Of a stretch of 23,766 nucleotides of DNA, positions 7,044-14,523 are shown piece by piece (the first letter of the stretch is position 1; each line of letters begins with the position of its first letter). The stretch lies in assembly GCA_028820215.1 (NCBI GenBank), contig JAPPKD010000224.1, positions 1 through 23,766 on the forward strand, written 5' to 3'. The stretch comes from Spirochaetaceae bacterium. Lineage in GTDB: Bacteria; Spirochaetota; Spirochaetia; SZUA-6; Bin103. Below the pieces are notes generated by a model. The model was not told where the DNA came from, searched no databases, and saw only the letters and a program-made list of their open reading frames with translations. Position numbers and translations under genes: made by a program.

Positions 7044-8605
7044 TGGCGAAGCTGAAGGACGTCAACACCACCGATATCGCCGGCGCCGTCCGCCTGGGCT
7101 GCCGGACGATGTGCCGCCTGTTCAACGCGGACGACGACGACATCCCGTTCTTCGACATCCTGGCCCTGCCCGACGCCCGGATGAGCTTCAGTTGCCACCA
7201 CTCGGAGGCACAGGTCCCGGGCCGGTTTCTCAACGCCCTGCTGAGTGCCGGGGACACCCTCGGCATCCGCATCGACGAGCAGGCGATCGACACGCTCACC
7301 CGCGCCGCGTTCTTCGCCTATCAGGGAGCCGTGCCCCTGCCCCTGAACCGGCAGCGGATCGGCGGGCCGCTGGTCAACTTCCTGCCGACCCAGATTCGCG
7401 AAGGGTTCCACGCGCTGTACGCCCTGGTCAGGTTCCGCGACTCCGAGCACGCCCGCGAGCTGGCCGAGGTTTCCATCGACGCGATCTTCCGCACCTGGGA
7501 CCCGGCGGACGGATGGGACTATGCGCGCCTGCAGGACGAGCACGGGCTGTCGATCGTCAAGCCGTCGAGCTTCCTCAACGGACTCGGCCGAACCATCGGC
7601 CCGCTGGTGAAGTACTTCCGGGCCACCGGATACGGTCCGGCGCTGGATCTTGCCATCGTCCTGAAGGACAAGGCCGTCGCGGAGTTCTTCCCGGAGAACG
7701 GCGAGTACCAGGCCGCGCACGGCCTGCACGGGCACTCGACCACCTGCACGATGTCGTCGCTGGCGCAGTTGGCCGACCTGACGGGCGACGCACCCCTGCT
7801 GGCGCGCGTGAAGGCGTTCTACGACAACGGCCTGCGGCGCATCCGGGACCAGGTCGGCTGGTCGATCGAGACCACCAATCCGGGCAGGAACTACGGACGG
7901 GGCGAGGCCAACAACACCGGCGACATCGTCGAGACGGCCCTGATCCTTGGCCGTTGGGGCCACCTCGACTACTACCATGACGCTGAGCGCATCCTGCGTT
8001 GTCACCTGCTGCCCAGCCAGTTGCGCGACGTCTCGTTCATCCGCGAGCCGCCGAATCCGGACGGCTCCGACGGCAAGCGCGACGTCGCGCGCAGGATTGC
8101 CGGATCGTTCGGGCTCCCGGCGCCCTACGGGCACCACCCGGTCGGCGTCGCCGAGGTCAAGTTCAACTCCGACATCGTGGGCGGCGTGGTCGGCTCGCTC
8201 TGCGAAGTGTACCGCGAGGCGACCCGTCACGACGCGGCCGGGCACCGGGTCAATCTCCTGTTCGATCACGAGACGTCCGCGATCAGGGTCCGCTCGCTCT
8301 ACACGCATCCGGCGCTGAGCGTCGAGCTGAAGCGCCCCGGACCGCTGTTCGTGCGCCTCCCTCCGTGGGTCAGCCCCGGCTCGATCGAGGTTTCCGGCTC
8401 GGACCGGCCGCGCCACACCGGCGGCTGGCTGTTCTTCGCGGCGCCGGCGACAGACCGGGCGATCCGTATCGCGTATCCTCTCGCGGAACAGGAGATGACG
8501 ATGCGGAACCCGGCCGGGGATCTACGCGTGCGTCTTCGCGGAGATGCGGTCACGGCGATGGACGACTTCGGCGCCGACGTGACCTTCTTCGATCCGATCG
8601 AGTGA
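7043..8605 (+). CDS. Six-hairpin glycosidase-like protein, GH127 (beta-L-arabinofuranosidase)-like
   Basis: A 520-residue protein without signal peptide, so cytoplasmic. Residues about 40-335 are helix-rich with repeated hairpins (for example GLHGHSTTCTMSSLAQLADLTGD, about 227-249, and GEANNTGDIVETALILGRWG, 287-306), as in (alpha/alpha)6 barrels. Residues about 400-520 are beta-rich and contain FVRLPPWVSPGSIEVSG, very like the 'RIP.W' sandwich of GH127 (DUF1680) enzymes. The paired cysteines that bind zinc in known GH127 enzymes are not in place: the matching region reads FNSDIVGGVVGSLCEVY (374-390) with a single cysteine. It may be inactive as a beta-L-arabinofuranosidase or use other chemistry. 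It overlaps the transaminase by one base and precedes the dioxygenase by 19 nt. Fold moderately sure; enzymatic function not known. Confidence 0.65.
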   Translation: MAKLKDVNTTDIAGAVRLGCRTMCRLFNADDDDIPFFDILALPDARMSFSCHHSEAQVPGRFLNALLSAGDTLGIRIDEQAIDTLTRAAFFAYQGAVPLPLNRQRIGGPLVNFLPTQIREGFHALYALVRFRDSEHARELAEVSIDAIFRTWDPADGWDYARLQDEHGLSIVKPSSFLNGLGRTIGPLVKYFRATGYGPALDLAIVLKDKAVAEFFPENGEYQAAHGLHGHSTTCTMSSLAQLADLTGDAPLLARVKAFYDNGLRRIRDQVGWSIETTNPGRNYGRGEANNTGDIVETALILGRWGHLDYYHDAERILRCHLLPSQLRDVSFIREPPNPDGSDGKRDVARRIAGSFGLPAPYGHHPVGVAEVKFNSDIVGGVVGSLCEVYREATRHDAAGHRVNLLFDHETSAIRVRSLYTHPALSVELKRPGPLFVRLPPWVSPGSIEVSGSDRPRHTGGWLFFAAPATDRAIRIAYPLAEQEMTMRNPAGDLRVRLRGDAVTAMDDFGADVTFFDPIE

Positions 8606-8624
8606 CGAGCAGGAGGATGCGACC

Positions 8625-9512
8625 ATGACCATCGATGCCGCGGATGTCCGCAAGCCGAAGCTGGGCTACCAGTACGAATTCGACGCCGACCGGCTCGACC
8701 GGATCGTCGCCTGCACCGCCGAGCACGGCTTCTGCGTCGCCAAGGAGGTACTGTCTCCCGCCATGGTCGACGTGCTGTGCAGCGAGGTGTGGCGGGTGGT
8801 TGACCCGGACCGCACGCTCGGCCCGGGTGAGAGCCGCACCTATCACGCCTGGTTCGACGAGGCGACCGAGGCGTGGGCGCTGCTCGACCACGACCGCTTC
8901 ATGAACCTGCCGCGCGCGCTGCTCGGCACCGGCGAGATGTGCCTCAACCGCTCGGCGGCGATCATCCGCCGGCCCGGCTCGGCCACGGTGGCCTGGCACA
9001 CCGACTGGCGCGGGCAGACCGACGATCCGCCGCTCGACAGCGGGCAGGTGCTCAATCGTGGCTCCTGGCCGTCGGGGACCTGGTTCTACGTCACCGGTTC
9101 GCGGCCCATTCACGGCGGCCTGTGCGTGATAGAGGACTCCAACCGCGTCGGCTGGACCGGCCCGGAAGGATTCAGGCTCACCGCCGACCAGTACACGTTC
9201 GTCCGCGAAGATGCGGCCGAAGAGGAGCGCTACGCCGACTTCGACATCCCCGGCCTGGTGCCGTTGTTCACGGACCCCGGGGACTGCATCCTGTTCGCGG
9301 ACCGCACCTTCCACGGCGCCTTCCCCAACCGGGAGGAGCGCACGCGGCTCTCCTGCGGCGTCGGCTTCCGGAAACAGAGCGACGTGATCGACGCGCCCTG
9401 GGAGCTGCCGGCCACGGCGCGGGCGTTCGTGGACGCTTTGCCGGCGCGGCACAAGCGCTACGTGGACGGTTACACGGGCATCGACACGTCGTTCGGCCAG
9501 GCGATGAGGTAG
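8625..9512 (+). CDS. Phytanoyl-CoA dioxygenase (PhyH) family protein
   Basis: A 295-residue Fe(II)/2-oxoglutarate-dependent oxygenase of the PhyH family, which hydroxylates small molecules using O2 and 2-oxoglutarate. The facial triad is His125-x-Asp127 (AWHTDW) and His230 (DRTFHGAFPN); Arg241 (ERTRLS) is the expected 2-oxoglutarate-binding arginine. GTWFYVTGSRPIHGGL (151-166) forms a core strand-loop. The start is well supported by AGGAGG (8611-8616) 8 nt before the ATG. It lies 19 nt after the GH127-like gene. It is clearly different in sequence from the two PhyH paralogues at 21541-23339, which share a WHPDSPRA motif absent here. Substrate unknown; its operon partners suggest an amine- or keto-bearing metabolite. 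Confidence 0.92.
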   Translation: MTIDAADVRKPKLGYQYEFDADRLDRIVACTAEHGFCVAKEVLSPAMVDVLCSEVWRVVDPDRTLGPGESRTYHAWFDEATEAWALLDHDRFMNLPRALLGTGEMCLNRSAAIIRRPGSATVAWHTDWRGQTDDPPLDSGQVLNRGSWPSGTWFYVTGSRPIHGGLCVIEDSNRVGWTGPEGFRLTADQYTFVREDAAEEERYADFDIPGLVPLFTDPGDCILFADRTFHGAFPNREERTRLSCGVGFRKQSDVIDAPWELPATARAFVDALPARHKRYVDGYTGIDTSFGQAMR

Positions 9513-9529
9513 CGCTGCCGGCCGCTTGG

Positions 9530-9535
9530 TAGGAT
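9530..9535 (+). promoter_or_regulatory. TANNNT box (TAGGAT) before the quinone oxidoreductase
   Basis: TAGGAT ends 8 nt before the ATG at 9544, in the 31-nt gap after the PhyH stop. The same bases include AGGA (9531-9534), a weak Shine-Dalgarno at 9 nt spacing, so it could be either an internal leaderless promoter or simply the ribosome-binding site. Confidence 0.3.
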
Positions 9536-9543
9536 CGCTTCCC

Positions 9544-10509
9544 ATGAAGGCGATAGTGATCGAGCAGAGCGGCGGGCCCGAGGTGCTCGCCTACCGGGAC
9601 ATCGAAGCGGGCGAGCCGGCCGCCGGCCAGGTGCGGGTGCGGGTCGAGGCGGCCGGCGTCAACTACATCGACACCTACCAGCGGAGCGGCCTCTACCCGA
9701 TGCCGATGCCGTTCACCCCGGGCGTGGAGGGAGCGGGCGTCGTCGATGCGGTGGGCGACGGGGTCACGGGCGTGGCCGCCGGCGACCGGGTGGTCTACGT
9801 CATGACGCCGGGCTCCTACGCCGAGATGGCGCTGGTGCCGGCCGCCCACCTGGTCACGATCCCGGAGGGGATCACGACCGAGGCCGCGGGCGCCGCGTTC
9901 CTGCAGGGCCTGACCGCCCACTATCTGGCCTGTTCCACCTATCCGTTGTCGTCGTCGGCGACCTGCCTGGTGCTGGCCGCGGCCGGCGGGGTGGGGCTGC
10001 TCCTCTCACAGATCGCCAAGCGCCGCGGCGCCCGCGTGATCGGCTGCGTCTCTTCCGACGCCAAGGCGGAGCTGGCGCGCGGGGCCGGCTGCGACGAGGT
10101 GATCCGCTACGACCAGGTGGACTTCAAGGACGAGGTGATGCGCCTGACCGGCGGACGCGGCGTGCAGGTCGCCTATGACTCGGTGGCGGAGGCCACGTGG
10201 CAGCAGAGCCTGGGCAGCCTGGCGCCGCGCGGCTACCTGGTGCTGTACGGCAACGCCAGCGGTCCGGTGACCTCTCTGGACCCGCGCGTGCTGAACGAGG
10301 GATCGTACTTCGTCACGCGGCCGACGCTCACGCACTACGTCCAGGAGGAGGGCGAGCTGCAGGCGCGCGCCGCCGACCTGTTCGGCTGGATGGCGGCCGG
10401 CGAGCTGGATGTGCGCGTCCACAAGCGGTATCCGCTGCGCGATGCCGCGCAGGCGCACCGGGACATCCAGTCCCGCGCCACCAGCGGCAAGCTGCTGATC
10501 ATCCCTTGA
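9544..10509 (+). CDS. Zinc-independent medium-chain dehydrogenase, quinone oxidoreductase (Qor) type
   Basis: A 321-residue MDR-family NADPH:quinone reductase-like enzyme, standard length. The GroES-like N-terminal domain has AAGVNYIDTYQRSGLYP (36-52, with the family NxxD) and PGVEGAG (59-65); the Rossmann domain has LAAAGGVGLLLSQIAKRRGA (144-163). It lacks the zinc-binding residues of alcohol dehydrogenases. It ends with the usual ATSGKLLIIP. ATG 9544 is preferred over an in-frame TTG at 9526 because it starts with MKAIVIEQ, the usual family N-terminus. It reduces quinones or activated enones with NADPH. Its stop overlaps the TTG start of the ADC-like gene. In this operon it may reduce an alpha,beta-unsaturated ketone intermediate (inference). 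Confidence 0.92.
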   Translation: MKAIVIEQSGGPEVLAYRDIEAGEPAAGQVRVRVEAAGVNYIDTYQRSGLYPMPMPFTPGVEGAGVVDAVGDGVTGVAAGDRVVYVMTPGSYAEMALVPAAHLVTIPEGITTEAAGAAFLQGLTAHYLACSTYPLSSSATCLVLAAAGGVGLLLSQIAKRRGARVIGCVSSDAKAELARGAGCDEVIRYDQVDFKDEVMRLTGGRGVQVAYDSVAEATWQQSLGSLAPRGYLVLYGNASGPVTSLDPRVLNEGSYFVTRPTLTHYVQEEGELQARAADLFGWMAAGELDVRVHKRYPLRDAAQAHRDIQSRATSGKLLIIP

Positions 10510-11207
10510 CCCCGTTCCGGGCCTACCCGCCGCCGCCGGCGCACTACCGGAACGTCACGCTGCAGCTCGTGCCGTTCCGCGCGGCGCCGGAAGCGGTGCA
10601 GCGCTTCCTGCCGGAGCCGCTGATCGCCGATCCGCAGGGCGCGTGCATGGCCGCCGGGATCGACGTGGGGTTCTGCACCAGCTACGGGAGCTTCCAGGAG
10701 GCGTTCCTGATGCTCGGCTGCCGGTTCGCCGGCACGGACGGCTGGTTCTGCTCGCACGTGCTGCACAACGGTCCGGCCGGGATCGCGGCCGGGCGGGAGA
10801 TCTACGGGACGCCCAAGGTTTTCGCGCACGTCACGGTACGGCGGCACGGGCGTACAGTGGTGACCGAGGCGCACCTGGACGGCGTGAGGGTCATGCGGAT
10901 CGCCTCGACGGCGGACCACGTCGTCCCGGCCGGCGAGCTGCCCTCGCTGGCGCCGTCATGGCGGCTGAAGGTGATCCCGCGCGCCGACGGCCCGGGCCCG
11001 GCACTCAGGCAGCTCATCGACTGCAGCGGGACGATGCAGGACTTGGCGGTCCGTTTCTCCGCGCGCGGGCGGGGCACGGTGACGCTGGAACCGGCCCCGG
11101 ACTGCGACCTGACGGCGCTCGCGCCGGCGAGCTGCGGGGCGGCCGGCTACCTGGAGTGCGCTTACACGGAGGGCTACGCGGAGATCGCTCATGACTACCT
11201 GGCGTGA
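10506..11207 (+). CDS. Acetoacetate decarboxylase family protein
   Basis: A 233-residue ADC-family protein. GREIYGTPKVFAHV (97-110) aligns with the Clostridium acetobutylicum ADC segment that holds the Schiff-base lysine Lys115 and its pKa-perturbing neighbour Lys116; here they are Lys104 and Val105, so the second lysine is missing. The later WRLKVIPRADG matches the family's YMLKIIPNYDG block, and a final YAEIAHDYLA corresponds to the family C-terminus. The proposed start is TTG 10506, overlapping the previous stop (TTGA), because homology begins soon after (FRAYPPPPAHYRNV); a start further upstream inside the oxidoreductase gene cannot be excluded. Members with altered lysines include aldolase-dehydratases and lactonase-like homologues, so true decarboxylase activity is uncertain. 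It is the last gene of the operon. Confidence 0.85.
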   Translation: MTPFRAYPPPPAHYRNVTLQLVPFRAAPEAVQRFLPEPLIADPQGACMAAGIDVGFCTSYGSFQEAFLMLGCRFAGTDGWFCSHVLHNGPAGIAAGREIYGTPKVFAHVTVRRHGRTVVTEAHLDGVRVMRIASTADHVVPAGELPSLAPSWRLKVIPRADGPGPALRQLIDCSGTMQDLAVRFSARGRGTVTLEPAPDCDLTALAPASCGAAGYLECAYTEGYAEIAHDYLA

Positions 11208-11342
11208 GCGTCCGCTTGACCAATCTCGACGACGTGCGCGCCGATGGGCATGATCCGCGCTTCGCAGGCGGTCAATCGCTGGCTCGGGTGTGCCGAAAAT
11301 GAGGACTGGGAGTAGACCCGTGGCACCAGGAGGTAGACCTCG

Positions 11343-12815
11343 ATGACACGTGACGACACTCGAACGCACCTTGGTGGGCCGGCGCCGCTGGCTATCATCA
11401 TGACGCTGGTGCTGCTGGGAGCGGTGGCGGCCGGTGCGCAGGAAACCGATCGGCACGACCGGTACTCGACGGCCGGCAACGCCATCGCCCCCAAGATCGC
11501 TCAGTCCACGACCTGGGGCATCGTCGATGCGGTATCCGGCCGCATCGACACCGTGGGCTCGATGCAGGCGACCATGGAGCGGCTGGAATCGTCCGATGTC
11601 GTGCAGTATGGACTGCCGAAGCTCAGCCACCGCCGGCTGATCTCGTACGACGGGACTCCGTTGCTGATCGGGGAGTCGGGGGAGGTCAACGGAGCGGTCG
11701 GCGCGCTCTGGGGCTTCGGCTTCACCGGGGGTGGCGACTACCGGAGTCTGGGCAGTAGCGAGGATGGCGTCGACTGGAACGGCGACGTGATCAGCGGGCA
11801 TCTGGGGTTCGACGTACGGCCCGTCCGGGAGCTGCTGCTCGGTCTGACCGGAGGCGTTTCGCAGGCGAGTACCACATTCAAAATGGAGGACGGCCAGAGA
11901 GGCGTCCTCGACCATCGCATGATCACCGCTTCCCCGTACTTCAGTTGGGTGCTGTTCCCCGGAATGTGGTGGTGGGCGACCGCCACCTATGGGGTGGGCG
12001 AGGCGACGATGGCCGACCGGGATGAGCCCGGCGAGGCGCGTCCGCACGCCGGATCTTCGTCGTTGTTGAGCGGCGCGATCGGATGGAACGTCAACGTCAT
12101 CGACAGCCCCGGGCACGATCCCGGCTCCCGCGTGGGTCTGGCGGTCAGAGGAGAAGGCAGCCTGAACCAGTTCAAAGTGGAGCACGAGAAGGGCGACATG
12201 CCCGACTTGGACAGGATCACGTGGCGCGGCCGCGTCATGCTGCAGGGGACCTACGAGCAGCCGTTCAACGACAGCGTGTACCTGATCCCGACGCTCGAAG
12301 CGGGCGTCCGGTACGACGGCGGCGACGCGGCCAGCGGCGCGGGCGTCGAGCTCGGCGGCCGCTTCCGCTACGAGGATCAGTCGGTCGGCCTGACGCTGGA
12401 GGCGCACGGCCGCGCGCTGGTTCCGCTCGACGACACCTCGCGAGAGTGGACCGCCGGCGGGCTGGTTCGGATCTCCTCCGACCGCGACGGCTTCGGGCCG
12501 TTCCTGAACGTGACGCCGAGCTTCGAGCCGGTGGAATCCATCGCCTCCGTGCCGACCGCGGAGCTGATCTCCCGCCAGGGGCGCGTGGACGCCGAGCTGG
12601 GCTACGAGGGTCTGGAGGTGAGCGGTGTGCCCGGCTTGTTGACGCCATACGGGGCTGTTACTCTTGCCGACGGGGGCACGTCGACCTATCGGTGGGGCAG
12701 CCGCCTGACGCTCACCGACGACTTGGCCCTGAACCTGGAGGCGCAGCACGAACGAGCCCACATCGCCGCGGCGACCGAGCACAGCGCCACCGTCAGCGCC
12801 AACCTGCGGCTGTGA
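11343..12815 (+). CDS. Secreted outer-membrane beta-barrel protein, autotransporter-like
   Basis: A 490-residue exported protein. The signal peptide is residues 1-32 (basic start, hydrophobic core LAIIMTLVLLGAVAA, likely cleavage after AGA). About residues 40-105 are helical and linker-like (GRIDTVGSMQATMERLES). From about 110 to the end there are repeating amphipathic beta strands with alternating hydrophobic residues and frequent aromatic ends (VGALWGFGFTGGG, YFSWVLFPGMWWWATATYGVG, AELGYEGLEV), ending in TVSANLRL. This is what an autotransporter-type barrel looks like, but there is no long passenger. The ATG at 11343 has AGGAGG (11328-11333) 9 nt upstream. A 135-nt gap separates it from the ADC-like gene, so it is probably its own transcription unit. 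It indicates a diderm host. It could be a pore, an adhesin base or an uncharacterised barrel; the specific function is unknown. Confidence 0.75.
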   Translation: MTRDDTRTHLGGPAPLAIIMTLVLLGAVAAGAQETDRHDRYSTAGNAIAPKIAQSTTWGIVDAVSGRIDTVGSMQATMERLESSDVVQYGLPKLSHRRLISYDGTPLLIGESGEVNGAVGALWGFGFTGGGDYRSLGSSEDGVDWNGDVISGHLGFDVRPVRELLLGLTGGVSQASTTFKMEDGQRGVLDHRMITASPYFSWVLFPGMWWWATATYGVGEATMADRDEPGEARPHAGSSSLLSGAIGWNVNVIDSPGHDPGSRVGLAVRGEGSLNQFKVEHEKGDMPDLDRITWRGRVMLQGTYEQPFNDSVYLIPTLEAGVRYDGGDAASGAGVELGGRFRYEDQSVGLTLEAHGRALVPLDDTSREWTAGGLVRISSDRDGFGPFLNVTPSFEPVESIASVPTAELISRQGRVDAELGYEGLEVSGVPGLLTPYGAVTLADGGTSTYRWGSRLTLTDDLALNLEAQHERAHIAAATEHSATVSANLRL

Positions 12816-12845
12816 GGGCAGTGCGAGCTGTGAAGGCGGTGCGCC
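12810..12845 (+). repeat. Imperfect 18-bp tandem repeat across the barrel gene's stop codon
   Basis: Two adjacent 18-mers, CTGTGAGGGCAGTGCGAG (12810-12827) and CTGTGAAGGCGGTGCGCC (12828-12845), match at 14 of 18 positions. The stop TGA (12813-12815) lies in the first copy and is duplicated in the second. It may be a remnant of slippage; no function is evident. Confidence 0.5.
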
Positions 12846-12920
12846 CGCTCGACGGATAGCGTCCGGACCGGAAGACTCCGCGTCCATGCCCGGCGCGTGA
12901 TGACGCCGGAGAACCGTGCA

Positions 12921-13313
12921 ATGCCCGTCACGCAGGCGTCGGCCGACCGCCCGAAGCCGCGTGAGGTGGCCGTCTGCAAGCTTCAGGAGTTGCCGCCGGG
13001 CGCGCGCCGCGAGGTCGACGTGGGCGGCCGGCACGCCGTCTGCGTGTTCAACGTGGCAGGCGAGCTGGTCGCGCTGCGGAACCTCTGCCCACACCGCGGC
13101 GGCAAGCTCACCCGCGGATTCGTCGGACCCCTGGTCACCGGCGACGCGCCCGGCCGCTTTCGCTACGAGCGCGAGGGCGAGATCCTCCACTGTCCCACGC
13201 ACCAATGGGAGTTCGATCTGAAGACCGGCTGCGCGTTGCACGCCCCGCGCCTTTGTGCGAAGACGTACCGGGTGAGCGTGCGCGGCGATCAGGTCATACT
13301 GCACGCGCCCTGA
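12921..13313 (+). CDS. Rieske (2Fe-2S) domain protein, small ferredoxin-like
   Basis: A 130-residue stand-alone Rieske protein. The cluster ligands are Cys56-Pro-His58 (NLCPHRGG) and Cys91-Pro-Thr-His94 (LHCPTHQWEFD). The spacing between the two ligand pairs (32 residues) is longer than in most Rieske ferredoxins, with an inserted loop (GPLVTGDAPGRFRYEREGEI), a form I recall in Rieske proteins encoded beside amidohydrolases. The usual PWHG after the second cysteine is PTHQ here. ATG 12921 is preferred because GGAG (12908-12911) is 9 nt upstream; an ATG at 12900 and GTG at 12897 lack such a site. It lies 24 nt before the amidohydrolase, so the two are probably co-transcribed. It probably transfers electrons to an oxygenase, but no oxygenase alpha subunit is adjacent. 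Confidence 0.88.
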   Translation: MPVTQASADRPKPREVAVCKLQELPPGARREVDVGGRHAVCVFNVAGELVALRNLCPHRGGKLTRGFVGPLVTGDAPGRFRYEREGEILHCPTHQWEFDLKTGCALHAPRLCAKTYRVSVRGDQVILHAP

Positions 13314-13337
13314 GGAAGACCAGCAGAGGGAGGGTTC

Positions 13338-14504
13338 ATGGCGATGACACCGAGCGCTACCGCCACCGACTCCGCCGTCGCCGATCGGCCGGCGGTCACG
13401 ACCGCACAGGCAGCGGACGTCGCGCCCGCTCGCGCGCGCAAGGTGGCCCCGTACGTGGTCGATTGCGACTGCCACCACGTGTGGCGGCAGGTCGAGGACA
13501 TCTTCCCATACCTGCCGCGCCGCTACGTGGAGAGCATCAGGGACTTCGGCCCGATGCTGCCCAAGTACCCGTATACGAACATGCGCAACAACAGCGGCCT
13601 GGCATTCCGGGTCGACCATGCCGTCGAGTCGGACACGGACCTGGCCGAGTTCACGATCGAGCACCACGTGGAGGCGTACGGGATCGACGCGGCGCTGCTG
13701 ACCGGATCGTCGGTCTACTCGGCTGCCGGGCTTCCCGACCTGGACTACGCCGCGGCGCTCTGCCGCGCGTTCAACGACTACACGCTCGAGCACTGGGTCG
13801 CCAAGGACCCGCGGCTGCTGATGACCATCGCCGTGCCCGTGCACGACCCGCAGGCGGCCGCGGCCGAGATCGAGCGGCTCGGGCCCCACCCGTCGGCGGC
13901 CGCGGTGATGATGCCGGCCGGCGCGCGCGCGCCGTTCGGCAACCGGTGCTACGACCCCATCCATGCCGCCGCCGCGGAGCAGGGCCTGCCGATCGTGACC
14001 CACTTCGGGTGCGAGGGGCAGGGGCCGACCAACCCTCCGACCGCGGCCGGCTTCCCGTCGTACTACCTGGAGATGCGCATGGCCCGCCCGCAGATCGCCC
14101 AGGCCCACTCGGCCAGCCTGATCTGCGAGGGGGTGTTCGAGCGCTATCCCACCCTCAGGTGGTTGTTCGTGGAGGTCGACACGTGGTGGATCCCGGGTCT
14201 GCTGTGGCACTTCGACGCCGACTGGAAGGCCACCCGCGAGTACACGCCGTGGGTGAAGCGCCTGCCGAGCGAGTACTTCCGCGAGCACATCCGCGTCGGC
14301 ACCCAGCCGCTGCAGCTTCCCGAACGCAGGCAGGACGCGGCGGCGTTCCTGCGGTGGATGCATGCCGGCGAGGTGCTGGTCTACGCAAGCGACTTCCCGC
14401 ATTGGGACTGGGACGAGCCCACGCCCACGGCCGCGCGGTTCCCGCAGGAGCTGCGCGAAGCGGTATTCGGGGGCAACGGGCGGGAGTTGCTCAACCTGGG
14501 CTGA
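13338..14504 (+). CDS. Amidohydrolase family 2 (metal-dependent hydrolase/decarboxylase) protein
   Basis: A 388-residue amidohydrolase-2 protein, a TIM-barrel family with ACMSD- and gamma-resorcylate-type decarboxylases and hydrolases. After a 35-residue Ala/Thr-rich low-complexity N-terminus come VDCDCHH (41-47, the first-strand metal site), VTHFGCEG with His222, a histidine in QAHSAS (257), and YASDFPHWDWDEP with Asp352, the conserved last-strand aspartate. The segment FEVDTWWIP is replaced here by FVEVDTWWIPGLLWHFD, also typical. A strong AGGGAGG (13327-13333) serves either ATG 13338 (4 nt spacing) or the in-frame ATG 13344 (10 nt), so the exact start is ambiguous by two codons. Pairing with the Rieske protein is a recurrent arrangement in environmental genomes and hints at aromatic or cyclic-acid breakdown. 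The TGA stop lies inside the hairpin at 14495-14523. Confidence 0.9.
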   Translation: MAMTPSATATDSAVADRPAVTTAQAADVAPARARKVAPYVVDCDCHHVWRQVEDIFPYLPRRYVESIRDFGPMLPKYPYTNMRNNSGLAFRVDHAVESDTDLAEFTIEHHVEAYGIDAALLTGSSVYSAAGLPDLDYAAALCRAFNDYTLEHWVAKDPRLLMTIAVPVHDPQAAAAEIERLGPHPSAAAVMMPAGARAPFGNRCYDPIHAAAAEQGLPIVTHFGCEGQGPTNPPTAAGFPSYYLEMRMARPQIAQAHSASLICEGVFERYPTLRWLFVEVDTWWIPGLLWHFDADWKATREYTPWVKRLPSEYFREHIRVGTQPLQLPERRQDAAAFLRWMHAGEVLVYASDFPHWDWDEPTPTAARFPQELREAVFGGNGRELLNLG

Positions 14505-14523
14505 CCGTTCCGGTCAGCCCAGG
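14495..14523. terminator. Perfect 12-bp hairpin between convergent genes (bidirectional terminator candidate)
   Basis: CCTGGGCTGACC (14495-14506), loop GTTCC (14507-14511) and GGTCAGCCCAGG (14512-14523) form a perfect 12-bp stem. It contains the amidohydrolase stop (14502-14504) and ends one base before the potassium-channel stop (14524-14526). No U-tract follows on either strand, so it is not a textbook intrinsic terminator, but its position suggests it stops transcription or protects both 3' ends. Confidence 0.7.

Noticed and set aside
11233..11265. GCGCG...CGCGC hairpin after the ADC-like gene
   Set aside because: Only five pairs with a 15-nt loop, no U-tract; expected by chance in such GC-rich DNA.
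11204..11305. A 32-codon frame starting at a GTG that overlaps the ADC-like stop, and a 23-codon ATG frame beside it in the 135-nt gap (11208-11342)
   Set aside because: Neither resembles a protein I know and there is no ribosome-binding site; the overlap with the stop is suggestive but not enough. I see no strong terminator in the gap either.
10956..14402. A 1148-codon open frame on the minus strand
   Set aside because: It lies antisense to the ADC-like, barrel, Rieske and amidohydrolase genes, is Arg/His/Gly/Pro-rich with no domain, and is explained by GC-rich third-position bias of the real plus-strand genes.
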